Assembly: GCF_030813695.1 (NCBI RefSeq)
Contig: NZ_JAUSVA010000002.1
Span: forward strand, 1 to 64,000
DNA length: 64,000 nt
DNA from: Kitasatospora herbaricolor
GTDB lineage: Bacteria; Actinomycetota; Actinomycetes; Streptomycetales; Streptomycetaceae
Reading direction: 5' to 3'
The position numbers were made by a program, and so were the translations under genes. Shown here piece after piece: positions 1 through 8,228 of the stretch. Position 1 is the first letter of the stretch. Every line of letters starts with the position of its first letter. The notes beneath the pieces were generated by a model, which was given only the letters and a program-made list of their open reading frames with translations, was not told the DNA's origin and did not search any database.

Positions 1-250
1 CTGAGAAGCCGTTGTCTTCCCGAGAGACGGGTGCGTTTCCGCTGGTCAGGTATGGGTTCGGCGCTTCGATGGAACGGACGAGGTGACGTGTCGTCCATTC
101 GGTTGGGCGCTGGGATGCCGTTGGTGATGGGGCTGTTGGAGGGGCGCGAGCGTCCCGCTCGGCAGCGGGTGGAAGCCCTCGGGGCGGATCCTGGCGGGAC
201 CTTGCGAGGACGAGGCGGTTCCGCCGGTCATCGCGCCTGGCGATCAGCCG

Positions 251-528
251 GTGCGGGTCGCGACGCCTGTGCCCGGTTTGATGGTGCCGGTGTGGCGCGA
301 CGGGCTCGATGCCGGTGCGCTGGCCCCGGACTACCGGCGGACTGTGGAGATCCTGGCCGGCCGGTCCAGGGCGGAATCTGGGCCGATGGACTGCCGGCAA
401 CTCGCTGTGGCCCTCGGGCTGGAGGCGGTTGCCGCGAAGGTCGAGGGGGTGCGGTCTAAGGCGAAGCGCCTGGGGCCCGGGGCTGGTTGGCCGAGGAGAG
501 GGCGGGGGTGTTCAGTGTGGTCAGTTGA
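251..528 (+). pseudogene. Frameshifted C-terminal fragment, winged-helix-like hypothetical protein
   Basis: The frame contains a segment with PMDCRQLAVALGLEAVAAKVEG and then RSKAKRL, which reads like a small winged-helix or HTH C-terminal domain common in Streptomyces hypothetical proteins. The expected ending GWLAEERAGVFSVVS lies in another frame at about 481-528 and stops with TGA, so there is a frameshift near 475. No convincing start codon or N-terminus is visible upstream. The first 600 bases otherwise hold no intact gene. I infer a decayed fragment; the family is not identified with confidence. Confidence 0.35.
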
Positions 529-662
529 CTGCACTATGCCGTTGATCGGCTCGACTCGGCGGCGGTCGGTGTCGGGGATCGCGGGGTGCTGATATCGGCA
601 TGCCCATCTCCTGCCACCGGCATGAATGATCGCCTTAGGTGAGGTCGAGGACGATTGACGGG

Positions 663-1232
663 TCAGTCCTCCCCGACCTGGATCAAGATCGCGAAGTATT
701 CACCGTTGCTTCCCGCAACCACGCCATCGAAAGTGCAGGCGGTGACGGGATCCCAGGCATTGCCTTGCCGGTTCGTCCACCAGGCCGTGCCGGGCCCGAA
801 CCACTTCACAATGCGCGTCACAGTCTGGTGGGCGATCTCACGGTTCATGAGCTTCGAGCCGGGCCAGACGAGGTTGTCAGCGGCGAGCGTGGCCATCAGT
901 TCGAGGGCCGCGTCGGCGCTGAGCGGCTCCAGGAGAGCCTCGATCTGCGAAGCGTTCGGGGGCGCGGCCCCACTGGGAACACACCGCTCCCGCATCAGGT
1001 GAAGTTCGGCGACGAGGTCGTACACCTGGCCGGCAAGGGGTCCCAGCCTGTGACCAGCGGTCGCACCATCCGGGAATCGGCCGTACCGCACGGAGACGAC
1101 GGGTCTGCTGGACAGCGACGTCAGCAGGTCGCCGAGCTCAGACAGGGTCTCTGCACGTCTTCCACTCTCCACCCCGACATCGTGCCATGCTGTGTACTCG
1201 GCGAGCGCGACGGTCATGTACCTGGCGGGCAC
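663..1232 (-). CDS. Hypothetical protein, 189 aa
   Basis: This is a complete reading frame with actinobacterial third-position GC bias. It encodes a soluble protein with no signal peptide or membrane segment. The C-terminal part is rich in Trp and Gly (KWFGPGTAWWTNRQGNAWDP) and ends in an acidic tail. I do not recognise the family. The start could be ATG at 1232 or the internal ATG at 1217. Its 5' end abuts the 3' end of a degraded IS5-type transposase, so its native promoter may have been lost or replaced. A real gene is likelier than a shadow because no better frame exists on the other strand. Confidence 0.6.
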   Translation of the reverse strand: MPARYMTVALAEYTAWHDVGVESGRRAETLSELGDLLTSLSSRPVVSVRYGRFPDGATAGHRLGPLAGQVYDLVAELHLMRERCVPSGAAPPNASQIEALLEPLSADAALELMATLAADNLVWPGSKLMNREIAHQTVTRIVKWFGPGTAWWTNRQGNAWDPVTACTFDGVVAGSNGEYFAILIQVGED

Positions 1233-1269
1233 TCGGCTGTCCAGCCGTCACGCCCGGCGTGTTGGTGCA

Positions 1270-1760
1270 GAGAAGTTCGCCGGGTGAGCCCGTGGCTCAT
1301 GACCATGCTCATCGACCATCGGATCATCACCTCCGAGGTGTCGGTGCTGCTCTCGTAGTCGCGGGCGAGGCGGGGTGAGCGCATCAGCCACGCGAATGTC
1401 CGCTCCAAAGGCCACCTCTTGGGCAATACGACGAAGTCCGCGGTGTCGCCGGTGCGTTTGACCACGGTCAGTGCGATGGCACGGACGTCGCGGGCGAGGT
1501 CGAACAGGCGTCCCGTGTAGCCGCCGTCGGCCCGCACCAGTGCGATTCGCCAGTGCCGGTCGCGGAGCCGAGCAAGCAGCCTTCGGCCGGCCTCACGGTC
1601 GGTGGCCGAGGCCGCGGCGACGATCACCGTCAACAGCAGCCCGAGGGTGTCCACCGCGATGTGCCGTTTCCATCTCGGCGTGTCGGTGGAGTTGCCGGAG
1701 GCCCCAGCTCAATGGCGGCGCCCGTCGAGGACTGGGCGGGCGACAGCTGTGACACCTGGT
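1270..1760 (-). pseudogene. IS5-family transposase, C-terminal remnant
   Basis: Read on the minus strand, this stretch gives the DDE transposase signatures of the IS5 group. WKRHIAVDTLGLLL carries the first Asp. RADGGYTGRL carries the second Asp. PLERTFAWLMRSPRLARDYE carries the catalytic Glu and the usual ERTFAW helix, followed by TSEVMIRWSM. A short VLDGRR piece upstream fits the segment before the first Asp, but the N-terminal third of the protein is absent and no inverted repeats are visible. It is therefore an immobile relic. It lies between a hypothetical gene and a DUF4328 gene and fits the general IS debris of this window. Confidence 0.75.
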
Positions 1761-1877
1761 CCGGGGGCGGCAGGCTGGGGCAGGGTTACTTTGTGGACAG
1801 CTCGAACACGCGACCCTATCCTTCAGGCGATCTCTGCGCGTGACCAGCACCGCAGGCGTATTTGGTGGGGACCCGCA

Positions 1878-2498
1878 GTGAACTCTGAAGCCGGTCGTAA
1901 CGTGCCGCGTCCGCGCGCCCTGGCCTATAGCGGGCCGGTCGCCGACCCCAGGCGTCTGGCCCTGGCCGCGCAGGTGCTGATCGCTGTGCAGACCGCCGCA
2001 CAACTGACCGTGGCGGTAGCCGGCGGCACCAGGTCGAAGTTCTTCGCGCAGTTCGTACCGATTTCCATGCCGTTGTTCCTCGCCACCATCATCGTGTTCC
2101 TTTGCTGGTTCCGGCGCTGCCGGCTCAATGCCGAGCTCTTCGCTCCCGGAACACACAAGTATTCGGCGGGACTCGCCGTCGGTGCATGGTTCATCCCCGG
2201 GGCGATGTGGTGGATTCCGCGACGGGTGGCGCTGGACATCTGGCGCGCGAACTCGCCCACTGGCGGAGCGTGGTTGATCAACGCATGGTGGGTGGCATGG
2301 CTCGCCAAGACGGTCGGTGGTGCGGTTGCCGTTCGGCTCGGGGCACGCCCTTACGGGTATTCGCTCTATGACGAGGTGGTCGGCGTTGTCGCCGCGGCTC
2401 TGGCAATCCTGGTGATCCAGCAGGTCACGGCCCGTCAAGACGCGAAGGTGCGTGTCGACCTGAAATCCCTGCCATTCACGCAGACCTCGTCACTCTGA
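1878..2498 (+). CDS. DUF4328 domain membrane protein
   Basis: This 206-aa protein has several hydrophobic segments and the DUF4328 hallmark block AWFIPGAMWWIPRRVALDIW at about residues 95-115. Earlier hydrophobic stretches are near residues 20-45 and 55-75 (FVPISMPLFLATIIVFLCWF), and later ones near 130-185. It is an integral membrane protein of unknown function, usual length for the family. GTG at 1878 is chosen because the upstream frame overlaps the transposase relic and lacks membrane-protein character. The family is widespread in actinobacteria, often as a stand-alone gene; no partner is visible here. Confidence 0.75.
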   Translation: MNSEAGRNVPRPRALAYSGPVADPRRLALAAQVLIAVQTAAQLTVAVAGGTRSKFFAQFVPISMPLFLATIIVFLCWFRRCRLNAELFAPGTHKYSAGLAVGAWFIPGAMWWIPRRVALDIWRANSPTGGAWLINAWWVAWLAKTVGGAVAVRLGARPYGYSLYDEVVGVVAAALAILVIQQVTARQDAKVRVDLKSLPFTQTSSL

Positions 2499-2836
2499 CT
2501 TCCCCTGCGCAACCGGCTGGGCCGGGTCGGCCAGGGTCAGCACGGGCCGACCATCCTTGCGGCTGCTGGTGCCGCTGCGTCGCGAACACTCCGGATGTCG
2601 GCAGTGCGTCGTTATCCGAGCGCGAGGGCGAGTGCCTGTCCCCCGCAGCGCGACCGGATCGCCGTCGCGCCAGTCGGGCCAGCCCTCGCCCAATGGCAGC
2701 CCGGCACCCAGGAAGCCGCGGTGATCGGCCGCGAACCGGCAGCCGAACCGCGCCTCCACCCCGTCCAGTCTCCCGCCCGCGCACACCGAGCCAGTCCCTC
2801 GCCAAGGTCATCGACCGGGAGACCGGCTGCCGCCAT
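2490..2836 (-). pseudogene. Truncated hypothetical protein (WPDWRDGDP-type)
   Basis: The minus strand encodes LDGVEARFGCRFAADHRGFL followed by GLPLGEGWPDWRDGDP, the N-terminal core of a common Streptomyces hypothetical protein that looks distantly SMI1/KNR4-like. A plausible N-terminus (MAAAGLPVDDLGEGLARC) is in a different frame at 2836, so the start region is frameshifted. The sequence after the WPDWRDGDP block no longer resembles the family, so the 3' part is missing too. Its end overlaps the DUF4328 stop. I infer a decayed gene; the SMI1-like assignment is tentative. Confidence 0.4.
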
Positions 2837-3093
2837 GAGCAGTTCCTGGAACTACGGTCAGGCCCCGCGAAGCCGAGCCCGGATCTTCACCTTCCCGCCA
2901 GACGACTCCCTGACCACCGCGGCCATCACGATCGCCGACAAGTTCCTCCAGGCCCGAGACGAAGTCGAGGCCGCAACCTACCTCCAGCCGCTCGTCGACG
3001 AAGCCGCGACCATCAACCACGCCGTCAGCTACCCCTCCGCCGACAAGTCGGCACCTCCTTCCCCCCTCCAAGTAGTCCTGTGTCCGCGTACGA
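2835..3093 (+). pseudogene. Small hypothetical gene interrupted by the ISL3-type element
   Basis: An ATG at 2835 opens a frame (MSSSWNYGQAPRSRARIFTF) with amphipathic helical character in its second half (ADKFLQARDEVEAATYLQPL). The coding look is lost at about 3060-3090, just before the ISL3 target site at 3094. I infer that the element interrupted it or inserted just beyond its 3' end. The continuation past 5445 reads only about 27 residues to a stop and is not convincing. The family is not recognised. It starts divergently from the decayed gene at 2490-2836. Confidence 0.35.
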
Positions 3094-3140
3094 GTGGAAG
3101 TGGCTCTGGCAAGAATTTCGTAGCCGAAGATCGTCATGGT
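3094..3140 (+). repeat. Left target duplication and inverted repeat of ISL3 element
   Basis: The octamer GTGGAAGT (3094-3101) is followed at once by GGCTCTGGCAAGA, the start of the element's left inverted repeat. The same octamer follows the right inverted repeat at 5437-5444. The two repeats match over about 35 bp with only a few mismatches. This directly defines the outer borders of the mobile element. Confidence 0.9.
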
Positions 3141-3201
3141 TCGATGGGTGCTCAGCCGCCACGGTGGTGGCAGGCTTCCATCCTCCAGAGGCCGAAAGGG
3201 A

Positions 3202-3696
3202 ATGGTGATCTTGGGCGGCGTGGTCTCAGCTGACGATCCGGGCTGGGAACCAGACGAGCACGTGCGGTTTGCCCGCTACCGCAGGGCGTTCGACAAGGTG
3301 TCCGCTGAGGACGCGGCCGCCCTCGTCAGCCGTGTGCTCACCGACCCCAATGTGGGGATTGCGAACAGCGCCGTGTGTGAGTACCTCGACCAGCGGGCCG
3401 CTGAACTACTCACGGAGCCCGGCTATCCCTCCTGGTGCCTGGAGATGACCGGTCCCGTGGCGGTGGACGACTTCTCTGCCCGGCGCCTGCGCGAGTGGAC
3501 TCTGCTGCGGGCGATGACCTTGGAGGAGCCATGGGATACCGAGACTCTGCTCGCGGCTTCCAACTGGCTCCAGCTCCGCTGTGCAGAGGAGTCGTCGGCC
3601 ACGACCGCTCTGGCGACACTGGCCGAGGGCGGCCGCACCCGGCGCACCCGCAACATCGCCAGGTCTCGCATGGCGGGCCCCGGCCGGCGATGCTAG
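3202..3696 (+). CDS. Hypothetical protein, apparent ISL3 passenger gene
   Basis: The gene encodes 164 aa starting at ATG 3202, preceded by a GAAAGGGA ribosome-binding site. The protein is soluble and helical, with a C-terminal block LAASNWLQLRCAEE and LAEGGRTRRTRNIARSRM that I associate with a common Streptomyces hypothetical family of HEAT-like helical character. It lies inside the inverted repeats of the surrounding ISL3 element, between the left end and the transposase, and is transcribed towards the transposase 3' end. The last few codons and the stop lie just ahead of the internal copy of the left-end sequence, so the native C-terminus may be altered. No function can be assigned. Confidence 0.65.
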   Translation: MVILGGVVSADDPGWEPDEHVRFARYRRAFDKVSAEDAAALVSRVLTDPNVGIANSAVCEYLDQRAAELLTEPGYPSWCLEMTGPVAVDDFSARRLREWTLLRAMTLEEPWDTETLLAASNWLQLRCAEESSATTALATLAEGGRTRRTRNIARSRMAGPGRRC

Positions 3697-3744
3697 CCGA
3701 ATCGGATCACTTTCATAGCCAGAGATCGTCTTGGTGCGGTGAGC

Positions 3745-5358
3745 TCAGTCTGTGTAGCGGCGGCGGAGGTGGGCGATCAGTACGACCCGGCGGCGCAGGA
3801 GCGGTACTCCGGCGCGTCCTGCCATGATGCGCTTTTGGAGCTTCACGTCGGTGATGCGGCCTTCGTTGACGCCGGAGCTGTAGGGGCTGGTTATTCCCTG
3901 GGCGACCGCGTGTTGGTCTTCGCGCAGGGCGGTGGCGATTCCGGCGAGAGACGGCAGCCCGCTGGCAGTGAGTTGGTCAAGCCAGCCGGGGAGGGGTCTG
4001 GCGTCGCGGGTGTCGAGCATGGCGGCGAACTGGCGGACCAGGTCGTGCGTGCGGTGGAGTTCCGGGCAGTGTTCGAGCAGTCGGCGCAGGCGCTGGCCGC
4101 TCTGGAGGCTGTGCCGGTGGGCTGCGGTGATGATCCAGCGTGCGGCTTCGCGTGGGGACGGCGGTCGTTCGCGTGGCCCGTCCAGAGGCAGCCCGCGTCG
4201 CAGGGGTGCGAGGGCCATCTTCACGCGTTGGTAGTGGCCCAGGTAGCCCTTGCCGAGGAGTTCCTGGTGCAGGGTCTTCGCGCTGTGTTCGCCTTCGTCC
4301 CAGCGTTGCTGCAGGTAGTCGAGGTAGGGGTCCAGAGCGGAAGGGCGGCGGGGAGCGCGGCGCATCACCTCGTGCCAGGTGCGGGCCCGGGCGTACTTGC
4401 GCACCGTGCGGCGGTCCAACCCGAGCTCGCGGGACACGGCACTGTAGGTGCGGCCGGTATCGGTGAGCGCGTGCACGGCGTCGAACAGCCGCTGGGCATG
4501 ACGCCCGGCCGCAGTGTCCGCCGAGACGGGACCTGCTGCCGCTTCGTCGGTGGGTTCAGATTCGGCCGGTTCAGGGTCCGGCAGCGCGGCGGGCAGGCAG
4601 CCGCGGTGGGCGGCGGCGACTTCCTGAACACGCCGGGACAGTCCCTGCCACAGATGGAAGCGATCGCTGACCTGGACAGCGTCGGGGGCGCCGGCCGCGA
4701 TGCCCTGCCGGTAGGTGAGTGAGCCGTCGCGGCAGGCGATCTCCACCCCCGGATGCTCACGGAGCCAGCGGCTCAGCTGCTCGGCGTCCCGGCCTTCCCA
4801 GAGCGTCACCGGCAGGCGGGTGTGGGCGTCGACCAGGAGGGTGCCGTAGGTGTCGCCGTGGAGCGCGAAGTCGTCGACCCCCAGCACTCGGGGTGTCACC
4901 GATGCCGGCAGCGGCATCCGCATCAGCTGGGAGAGCACGGTGGACCGCGAGAGCACGACGTTGAGGATGCGCAGCATCCGGGCCCCGCCCCGGCCCGCCA
5001 GCACGACGCCGACCGCCTCGACCAGGTGCTGCAGCAGCGGGGTCCGCCGCTGGTAGCGCACGGTCAGCCCCGGTACCTGCTCGGCGAAGGTCACCTTCGG
5101 ACAGGCCGGATTCTCGCAGTACAGACGGCGGACACTCAGGTCGATCTGGGCCGACCGGCCGCCGATCGCGACATCGGCGAGGTGCCGCACATAGCGACTG
5201 TGGCACCACTCGCTCAGCTCGCCGCATCCCGTACACGTCGCCGGCGCACCGGACCGTGTGCGGGCGCGGACCACCACGACAGCATCGGAAACCTCGACCG
5301 AGACAACCAGCACATTGGCCAAGTGCGGTAAGAGTGCGGCCAGTTCAATAGAACACAT
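3745..5358 (-). CDS. ISL3-family transposase
   Basis: This 537-aa DDE transposase catalyses movement of the surrounding element. An N-terminal zinc ribbon (CTGCGELSEWCHSRYVRH, with further Cys at YCENPACP) spans about residues 40-90. The catalytic core begins with RVLGVDDFALHG (first Asp), followed by ACRDGS and VQVSDRFHLWQ. An HTH insert (YSAVSRELGLDRRTVRKYAR) lies near residue 330. The C-terminal SSGVNEGRITDVKLQKR segment holds the expected acidic residue. The frame is open further upstream, but ATG at 5358 gives the family N-terminus MCSIELAALLPHL and stays inside the right inverted repeat. No frameshift is seen, so it should be functional. Confidence 0.9.
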   Translation of the reverse strand: MCSIELAALLPHLANVLVVSVEVSDAVVVVRARTRSGAPATCTGCGELSEWCHSRYVRHLADVAIGGRSAQIDLSVRRLYCENPACPKVTFAEQVPGLTVRYQRRTPLLQHLVEAVGVVLAGRGGARMLRILNVVLSRSTVLSQLMRMPLPASVTPRVLGVDDFALHGDTYGTLLVDAHTRLPVTLWEGRDAEQLSRWLREHPGVEIACRDGSLTYRQGIAAGAPDAVQVSDRFHLWQGLSRRVQEVAAAHRGCLPAALPDPEPAESEPTDEAAAGPVSADTAAGRHAQRLFDAVHALTDTGRTYSAVSRELGLDRRTVRKYARARTWHEVMRRAPRRPSALDPYLDYLQQRWDEGEHSAKTLHQELLGKGYLGHYQRVKMALAPLRRGLPLDGPRERPPSPREAARWIITAAHRHSLQSGQRLRRLLEHCPELHRTHDLVRQFAAMLDTRDARPLPGWLDQLTASGLPSLAGIATALREDQHAVAQGITSPYSSGVNEGRITDVKLQKRIMAGRAGVPLLRRRVVLIAHLRRRYTD

Positions 5359-5403
5359 CCAGAGGTTGCCCACTGGCAAACCAGCCGACCGGCGCCCCCC
5401 GGG

Positions 5404-5444
5404 ATGATCTCCGCCTACGAAAATCTTGCCAGAGCCGTGGAAGT
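5404..5444 (+). repeat. Right inverted repeat and target duplication of ISL3 element
   Basis: The segment ends in AAATCTTGCCAGAGCC at 5436, the complement of the left terminus, followed by GTGGAAGT at 5437-5444, identical to the octamer at 3094-3101. It lies 46 bp upstream of the transposase start, so the transposase promoter probably overlaps this end. Confidence 0.9.
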
Positions 5445-5548
5445 GCAGAGCCACGTACGGGTGAGCATACAGAGGAACATGGCGTATCTGCGTACCGCGC
5501 TGAGGTTCCTTCTGCCTGACGGGTGACCGAGGTGGAGGGCGGCCGACG

Positions 5549-5698
5549 ATGGTTCTGGAAGTTGGCCGATGGCTGCAACTGCGGCGGTTCCGCGCGCTGC
5601 ACGAGGCCGGTGCGAGCATCTCGGAGATCGCCCGCGAGACCGGACTGAACTGGCGGACCGTCAAGAAATACCTCGACCACGGTGCTCCGCCAGCATTG
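5549..5698 (+). pseudogene. IS21-family transposase (IstA) N-terminal fragment
   Basis: The translation RWLQLRRFRALHEAGASISE then IARETGLNWRTVKKYLDHG is the N-terminal HTH region of IS21-type IstA transposases, with the canonical RTVKKYL recognition helix. Similarity stops at about 5698, where the 3' end of the neighbouring hydrolase gene begins, so the whole catalytic domain is missing. A matching IstB helper fragment sits 33 kb away at 38833-38961. This is a relic, not an active element. Confidence 0.7.
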
Positions 5699-5717
5699 AG
5701 CTGTGCATCCGGCTCGG

Positions 5718-6452
5718 TCAGGAGACGGCCGTGTGGAGAATGCCGGCGAGCTCGGCGGGCGCCGACAGCATTGGCCAGTGCCCGGTGGACAGGTCGAAGC
5801 GCCGCCACGGCGCGTGGTTGAGGAAGGCCAGCATTGGCACCCCGCTGTCCAGCAGGCCCGTGAAGTCGTGGCAGGTGATCAGAACAAGGTCCACACCGGG
5901 TCCGGGCTCGACCGGACCGGCGAGGCGCTGGGTGTAGGTGCCGAACGGCTGAGGGGTGGCACGCGCGCTCAGCACCTCCCGCCGGCCCTCATCGAGTCCG
6001 TCGAGGCTGCTGGACAGACCCAGGACCTCGAACGGCGGCATCGGCAGCCGCCAGCCGTCGCCGTGGGCCGTGACCTGCTGGTCCAGCTGGTCCGCTGCCT
6101 CCGGCGGAATGAGGTCGAGCATGCGCATGCCCTCGGCGAACGGGGCGCTGTCCACGTAGACCACGCGCTCCAACCGGTCGCCGAGTCGCCCGGCCGCCCC
6201 GGTGACGGGGGCGGCCGCGTAGCTGTGCGCCACCAAGGTGACCTCGCGCAGATCGTTCTTCTCGACGAAGTCGGTGATGTCCGCGATGTGCGCGTCCAGA
6301 TCCGTCTGGGGCCCGCCTTCCTCCGCGCGCTCAGCCAGACCGGTCAGCGTCAGCGCCGACGCCGTGTGGCCGCGCTCCAGCAGAGCGTCGGCAGTGTCTT
6401 CCCAGGCCCACGCGCCGAGCCAGGCGCCGGGAATGAGTACGAAGGTGGCCAT
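5718..6452 (-). CDS. Alpha/beta hydrolase
   Basis: This 244-aa cytoplasmic alpha/beta hydrolase belongs to the esterase/salicylate-esterase-like group. The N-terminal strand FVLIPGAWLGAWAWE contains an oxyanion-hole motif of the HGxW type. The nucleophile elbow is VTLVAHSYAA at about residue 75, with Ser as nucleophile. A late FDLSTGHWPML supplies the catalytic His, and the acid is probably the Asp in the LVLITCHDF region or nearby. ATG at 6452 gives the family N-terminus MATFVLIPGAW. It is divergent from the WYL regulator at 6532 across an 80-bp gap, which suggests that regulator controls it. The substrate is unknown. Confidence 0.85.
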   Translation of the reverse strand: MATFVLIPGAWLGAWAWEDTADALLERGHTASALTLTGLAERAEEGGPQTDLDAHIADITDFVEKNDLREVTLVAHSYAAAPVTGAAGRLGDRLERVVYVDSAPFAEGMRMLDLIPPEAADQLDQQVTAHGDGWRLPMPPFEVLGLSSSLDGLDEGRREVLSARATPQPFGTYTQRLAGPVEPGPGVDLVLITCHDFTGLLDSGVPMLAFLNHAPWRRFDLSTGHWPMLSAPAELAGILHTAVS

Positions 6453-6531
6453 CTGATCTCCCTGAAGTAGGTGCTGCAGGGGAGCGTAGAGTCGATACAG
6501 GACAGAATCAGCCCTGAAATGTCGAGTGATC

Positions 6532-7497
6532 ATGTCGCATCCCCTGACCCGTGTACTGACCATGCTGGAACTGCTCCAGTCGAACGCCGGGCTCACCGGG
6601 ACGGAGCTGGCCGACCGGCTGGACACCGATGTCCGCACGGTCCGTCGGTACGTCGCCCATCTGCGCGACCTGGGCATCCCCGTGGAGGCCGAGCGCGGCC
6701 GCTACGGTGGCTACCGACTGGCCCGCGGCTACCGGATGCCGCCCCTGGTGCTCACCAACGACGAGGCCCTCGCCGTCATCCTCGGACTGCTCGCGGCCGA
6801 GCGGCTCGGGATGGGTACGACCGTGCTGGCCGGCGCGGGCGCCCGGGCCAAGATCGAGAGGGTGCTTCCGAACGCCCTGCGGGAACCGCTCACCGCCATG
6901 TGGGAGACCCTGTCCTTCACTGCGAACGCCGTGAGCGCGCAGGCACCGGGCAGCGGCGTCTTGCTCGCCCTGGCCCAGGCCTCCCGCGCCACAACGACTG
7001 TCGGCATCAAGTACCAGTCCTGGCGGCAGGACCAGACCGAGCGCGATATCGACCCCTACGGCGTGGTCTTCCACACCGGCCGCTGGTACCTCGTCGGCCA
7101 CGACCACCTCCGCGACGACCTACGGACCTTCCGCATCGACCGCATCACCTCCGTCACTCCCCACGCGAAGTCCTTCACCGCCCCCGACGGCTTTGACCCC
7201 GTCGCCCACCTGACGTCAACCCTCGCCCAGGGGCCCTACCGCTGGCAGGTCGAGGTGATGATCCACGGCCCCCTCGACGAGATCGCCCGCCGCCTGCCCA
7301 GCACGGCCATCACACTCACCGCCCAACCCACCGGCGTCCTGATGCAAGCCCGGGCAGAACGCCTCGACGGCATGGCGCACCTGCTCGCTTCCCTCGAATG
7401 GCCCTTCTCCATCCACCGCCCCGACGAGCTTCGGACTGCCCTCAAGAATCTGGCCGACCAGCTCACAGCAGCCGCCGAACGCACGCTGCCTCAGTAA
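6532..7497 (+). CDS. YafY-type HTH/WYL-domain transcriptional regulator
   Basis: This 321-aa protein has a DeoR-like winged HTH at residues 5-60 (LTGTELADRLDTDVRTVRRY), a connecting region, a WYL domain around residues 150-215 (GRWYLVGHDHLRDDLRTFRI) and a WCX-like C-terminal extension. WYL proteins are ligand-responsive regulators, often acting on neighbouring or divergent genes. ATG at 6532 matches the family start MSHPLTRVL; an in-frame GTG at 6526 is the alternative. Its divergent neighbour is the hydrolase at 5718-6452, and the 79-bp gap between them probably holds both promoters. Confidence 0.85.
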   Translation: MSHPLTRVLTMLELLQSNAGLTGTELADRLDTDVRTVRRYVAHLRDLGIPVEAERGRYGGYRLARGYRMPPLVLTNDEALAVILGLLAAERLGMGTTVLAGAGARAKIERVLPNALREPLTAMWETLSFTANAVSAQAPGSGVLLALAQASRATTTVGIKYQSWRQDQTERDIDPYGVVFHTGRWYLVGHDHLRDDLRTFRIDRITSVTPHAKSFTAPDGFDPVAHLTSTLAQGPYRWQVEVMIHGPLDEIARRLPSTAITLTAQPTGVLMQARAERLDGMAHLLASLEWPFSIHRPDELRTALKNLADQLTAAAERTLPQ

Positions 7498-8228
7498 AGG
7501 CGCGTAGTCCGGCAAAGACTTCCTGCCGGCTCTGCGTGCTGGCGACCGAGCGGGATCGGGTGCTGGCCGCCGGCCTCTGCCCGCGGCTGACCGATGACTA
7601 CGTCGACGCCGAGCAGAGCACCGCGCACAGCTTCAAGCACGGCCTGTCGGTGGCCGACATCCGGCTCAAGGCCGGTCCCGCCCGCACCGGCCGCCGGGCT
7701 GAGCGCCGGCGCACCCGGTACCGGCGCATGCGGTCCGGCGCAGCGATCCGCCGCCGCCTTGCTGAGCCCAACGAGCAGCTGGCCCAGTTCGCCTGATCGC
7801 GTGCCAACCGCCCAACCGCAGCGGCGGACACCTGCCGCCGACCCTCACGCACCCCGTCAGGAGAGTGATCCGCCATGTCCCGATCGGTCGCGCCGGCCAA
7901 GGGCCCACGGCGCAGCAGTCAGCCCTCGAACTTCCCGGTGAGACCGGGTGGTGCCAGCGGTGGCGTGCACGTCAGCCGTCCTGGTTTCGGACCGGCAAGG
8001 GTGGGTTCGATCCGGGGGCGTACCGGCATGTGGAGCTGCCGGAGAGGTCGGCCCGGCGGTTCGTCGAGGCTCATCACTGCAGTGCCTCCTGGCCCTTTAT
8101 CTACAGCTGTCAAGTAGCGGTGCAGGTCAGAACACCGACGCGCCCTCAGCCACGTTGGGCACATGATCAGGTGAGGGCGGCATCGGGGCTTGACCTTCGA
8201 GTCGGGTCGAAGGTTTACCGTCGGTGGT
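7498..8228. other. Gap of 730 bp with no secure gene
   Basis: Frames are open on both strands but none gives a recognisable product. A plus-strand piece at about 7540-7796 (ERDRVLAAGLCPRLTDDYVD to a TGA at 7796) may be a gene fragment. A weak hairpin with CCGGCA arms (7508-7528) follows the WYL gene stop. An ATG at 7875 has a reasonable AGGAGA ribosome site but opens only an 80-codon frame of unconvincing composition. Confidence 0.3.

Larger units (their letters stand above)
3102..5436. mobile_element. ISL3-family insertion element carrying a passenger gene
   Basis: The element is 2335 bp long. It starts with GGCTCTGGCAAGA at 3102, ends with the complement of the same motif at 5436, and is flanked by the 8-bp direct repeat GTGGAAGT. 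ISL3 elements are known to make 8-bp duplications. It carries an intact minus-strand transposase (3745-5358) and a plus-strand gene (3202-3696) between the left end and the transposase stop. A second copy of the sub-terminal left-end sequence (TTTC-TAGCC-GATCGTC pattern, 3116 onward) occurs at 3711-3730, just past the passenger gene. I infer capture of about 0.6 kb between two versions of the left end. With both ends and the transposase intact, it is potentially mobile. Confidence 0.85.

Noticed and set aside
5358..5808. N-terminal extension of the first ISL3 transposase to 687 codons
   Set aside because: It crosses the right inverted repeat and target duplication, so it cannot be part of the element's gene.
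7875..8117. 80-codon plus-strand gene after a good ribosome site
   Set aside because: The composition is unconvincing, no family is recognised, and an equally open minus-strand frame overlaps it.
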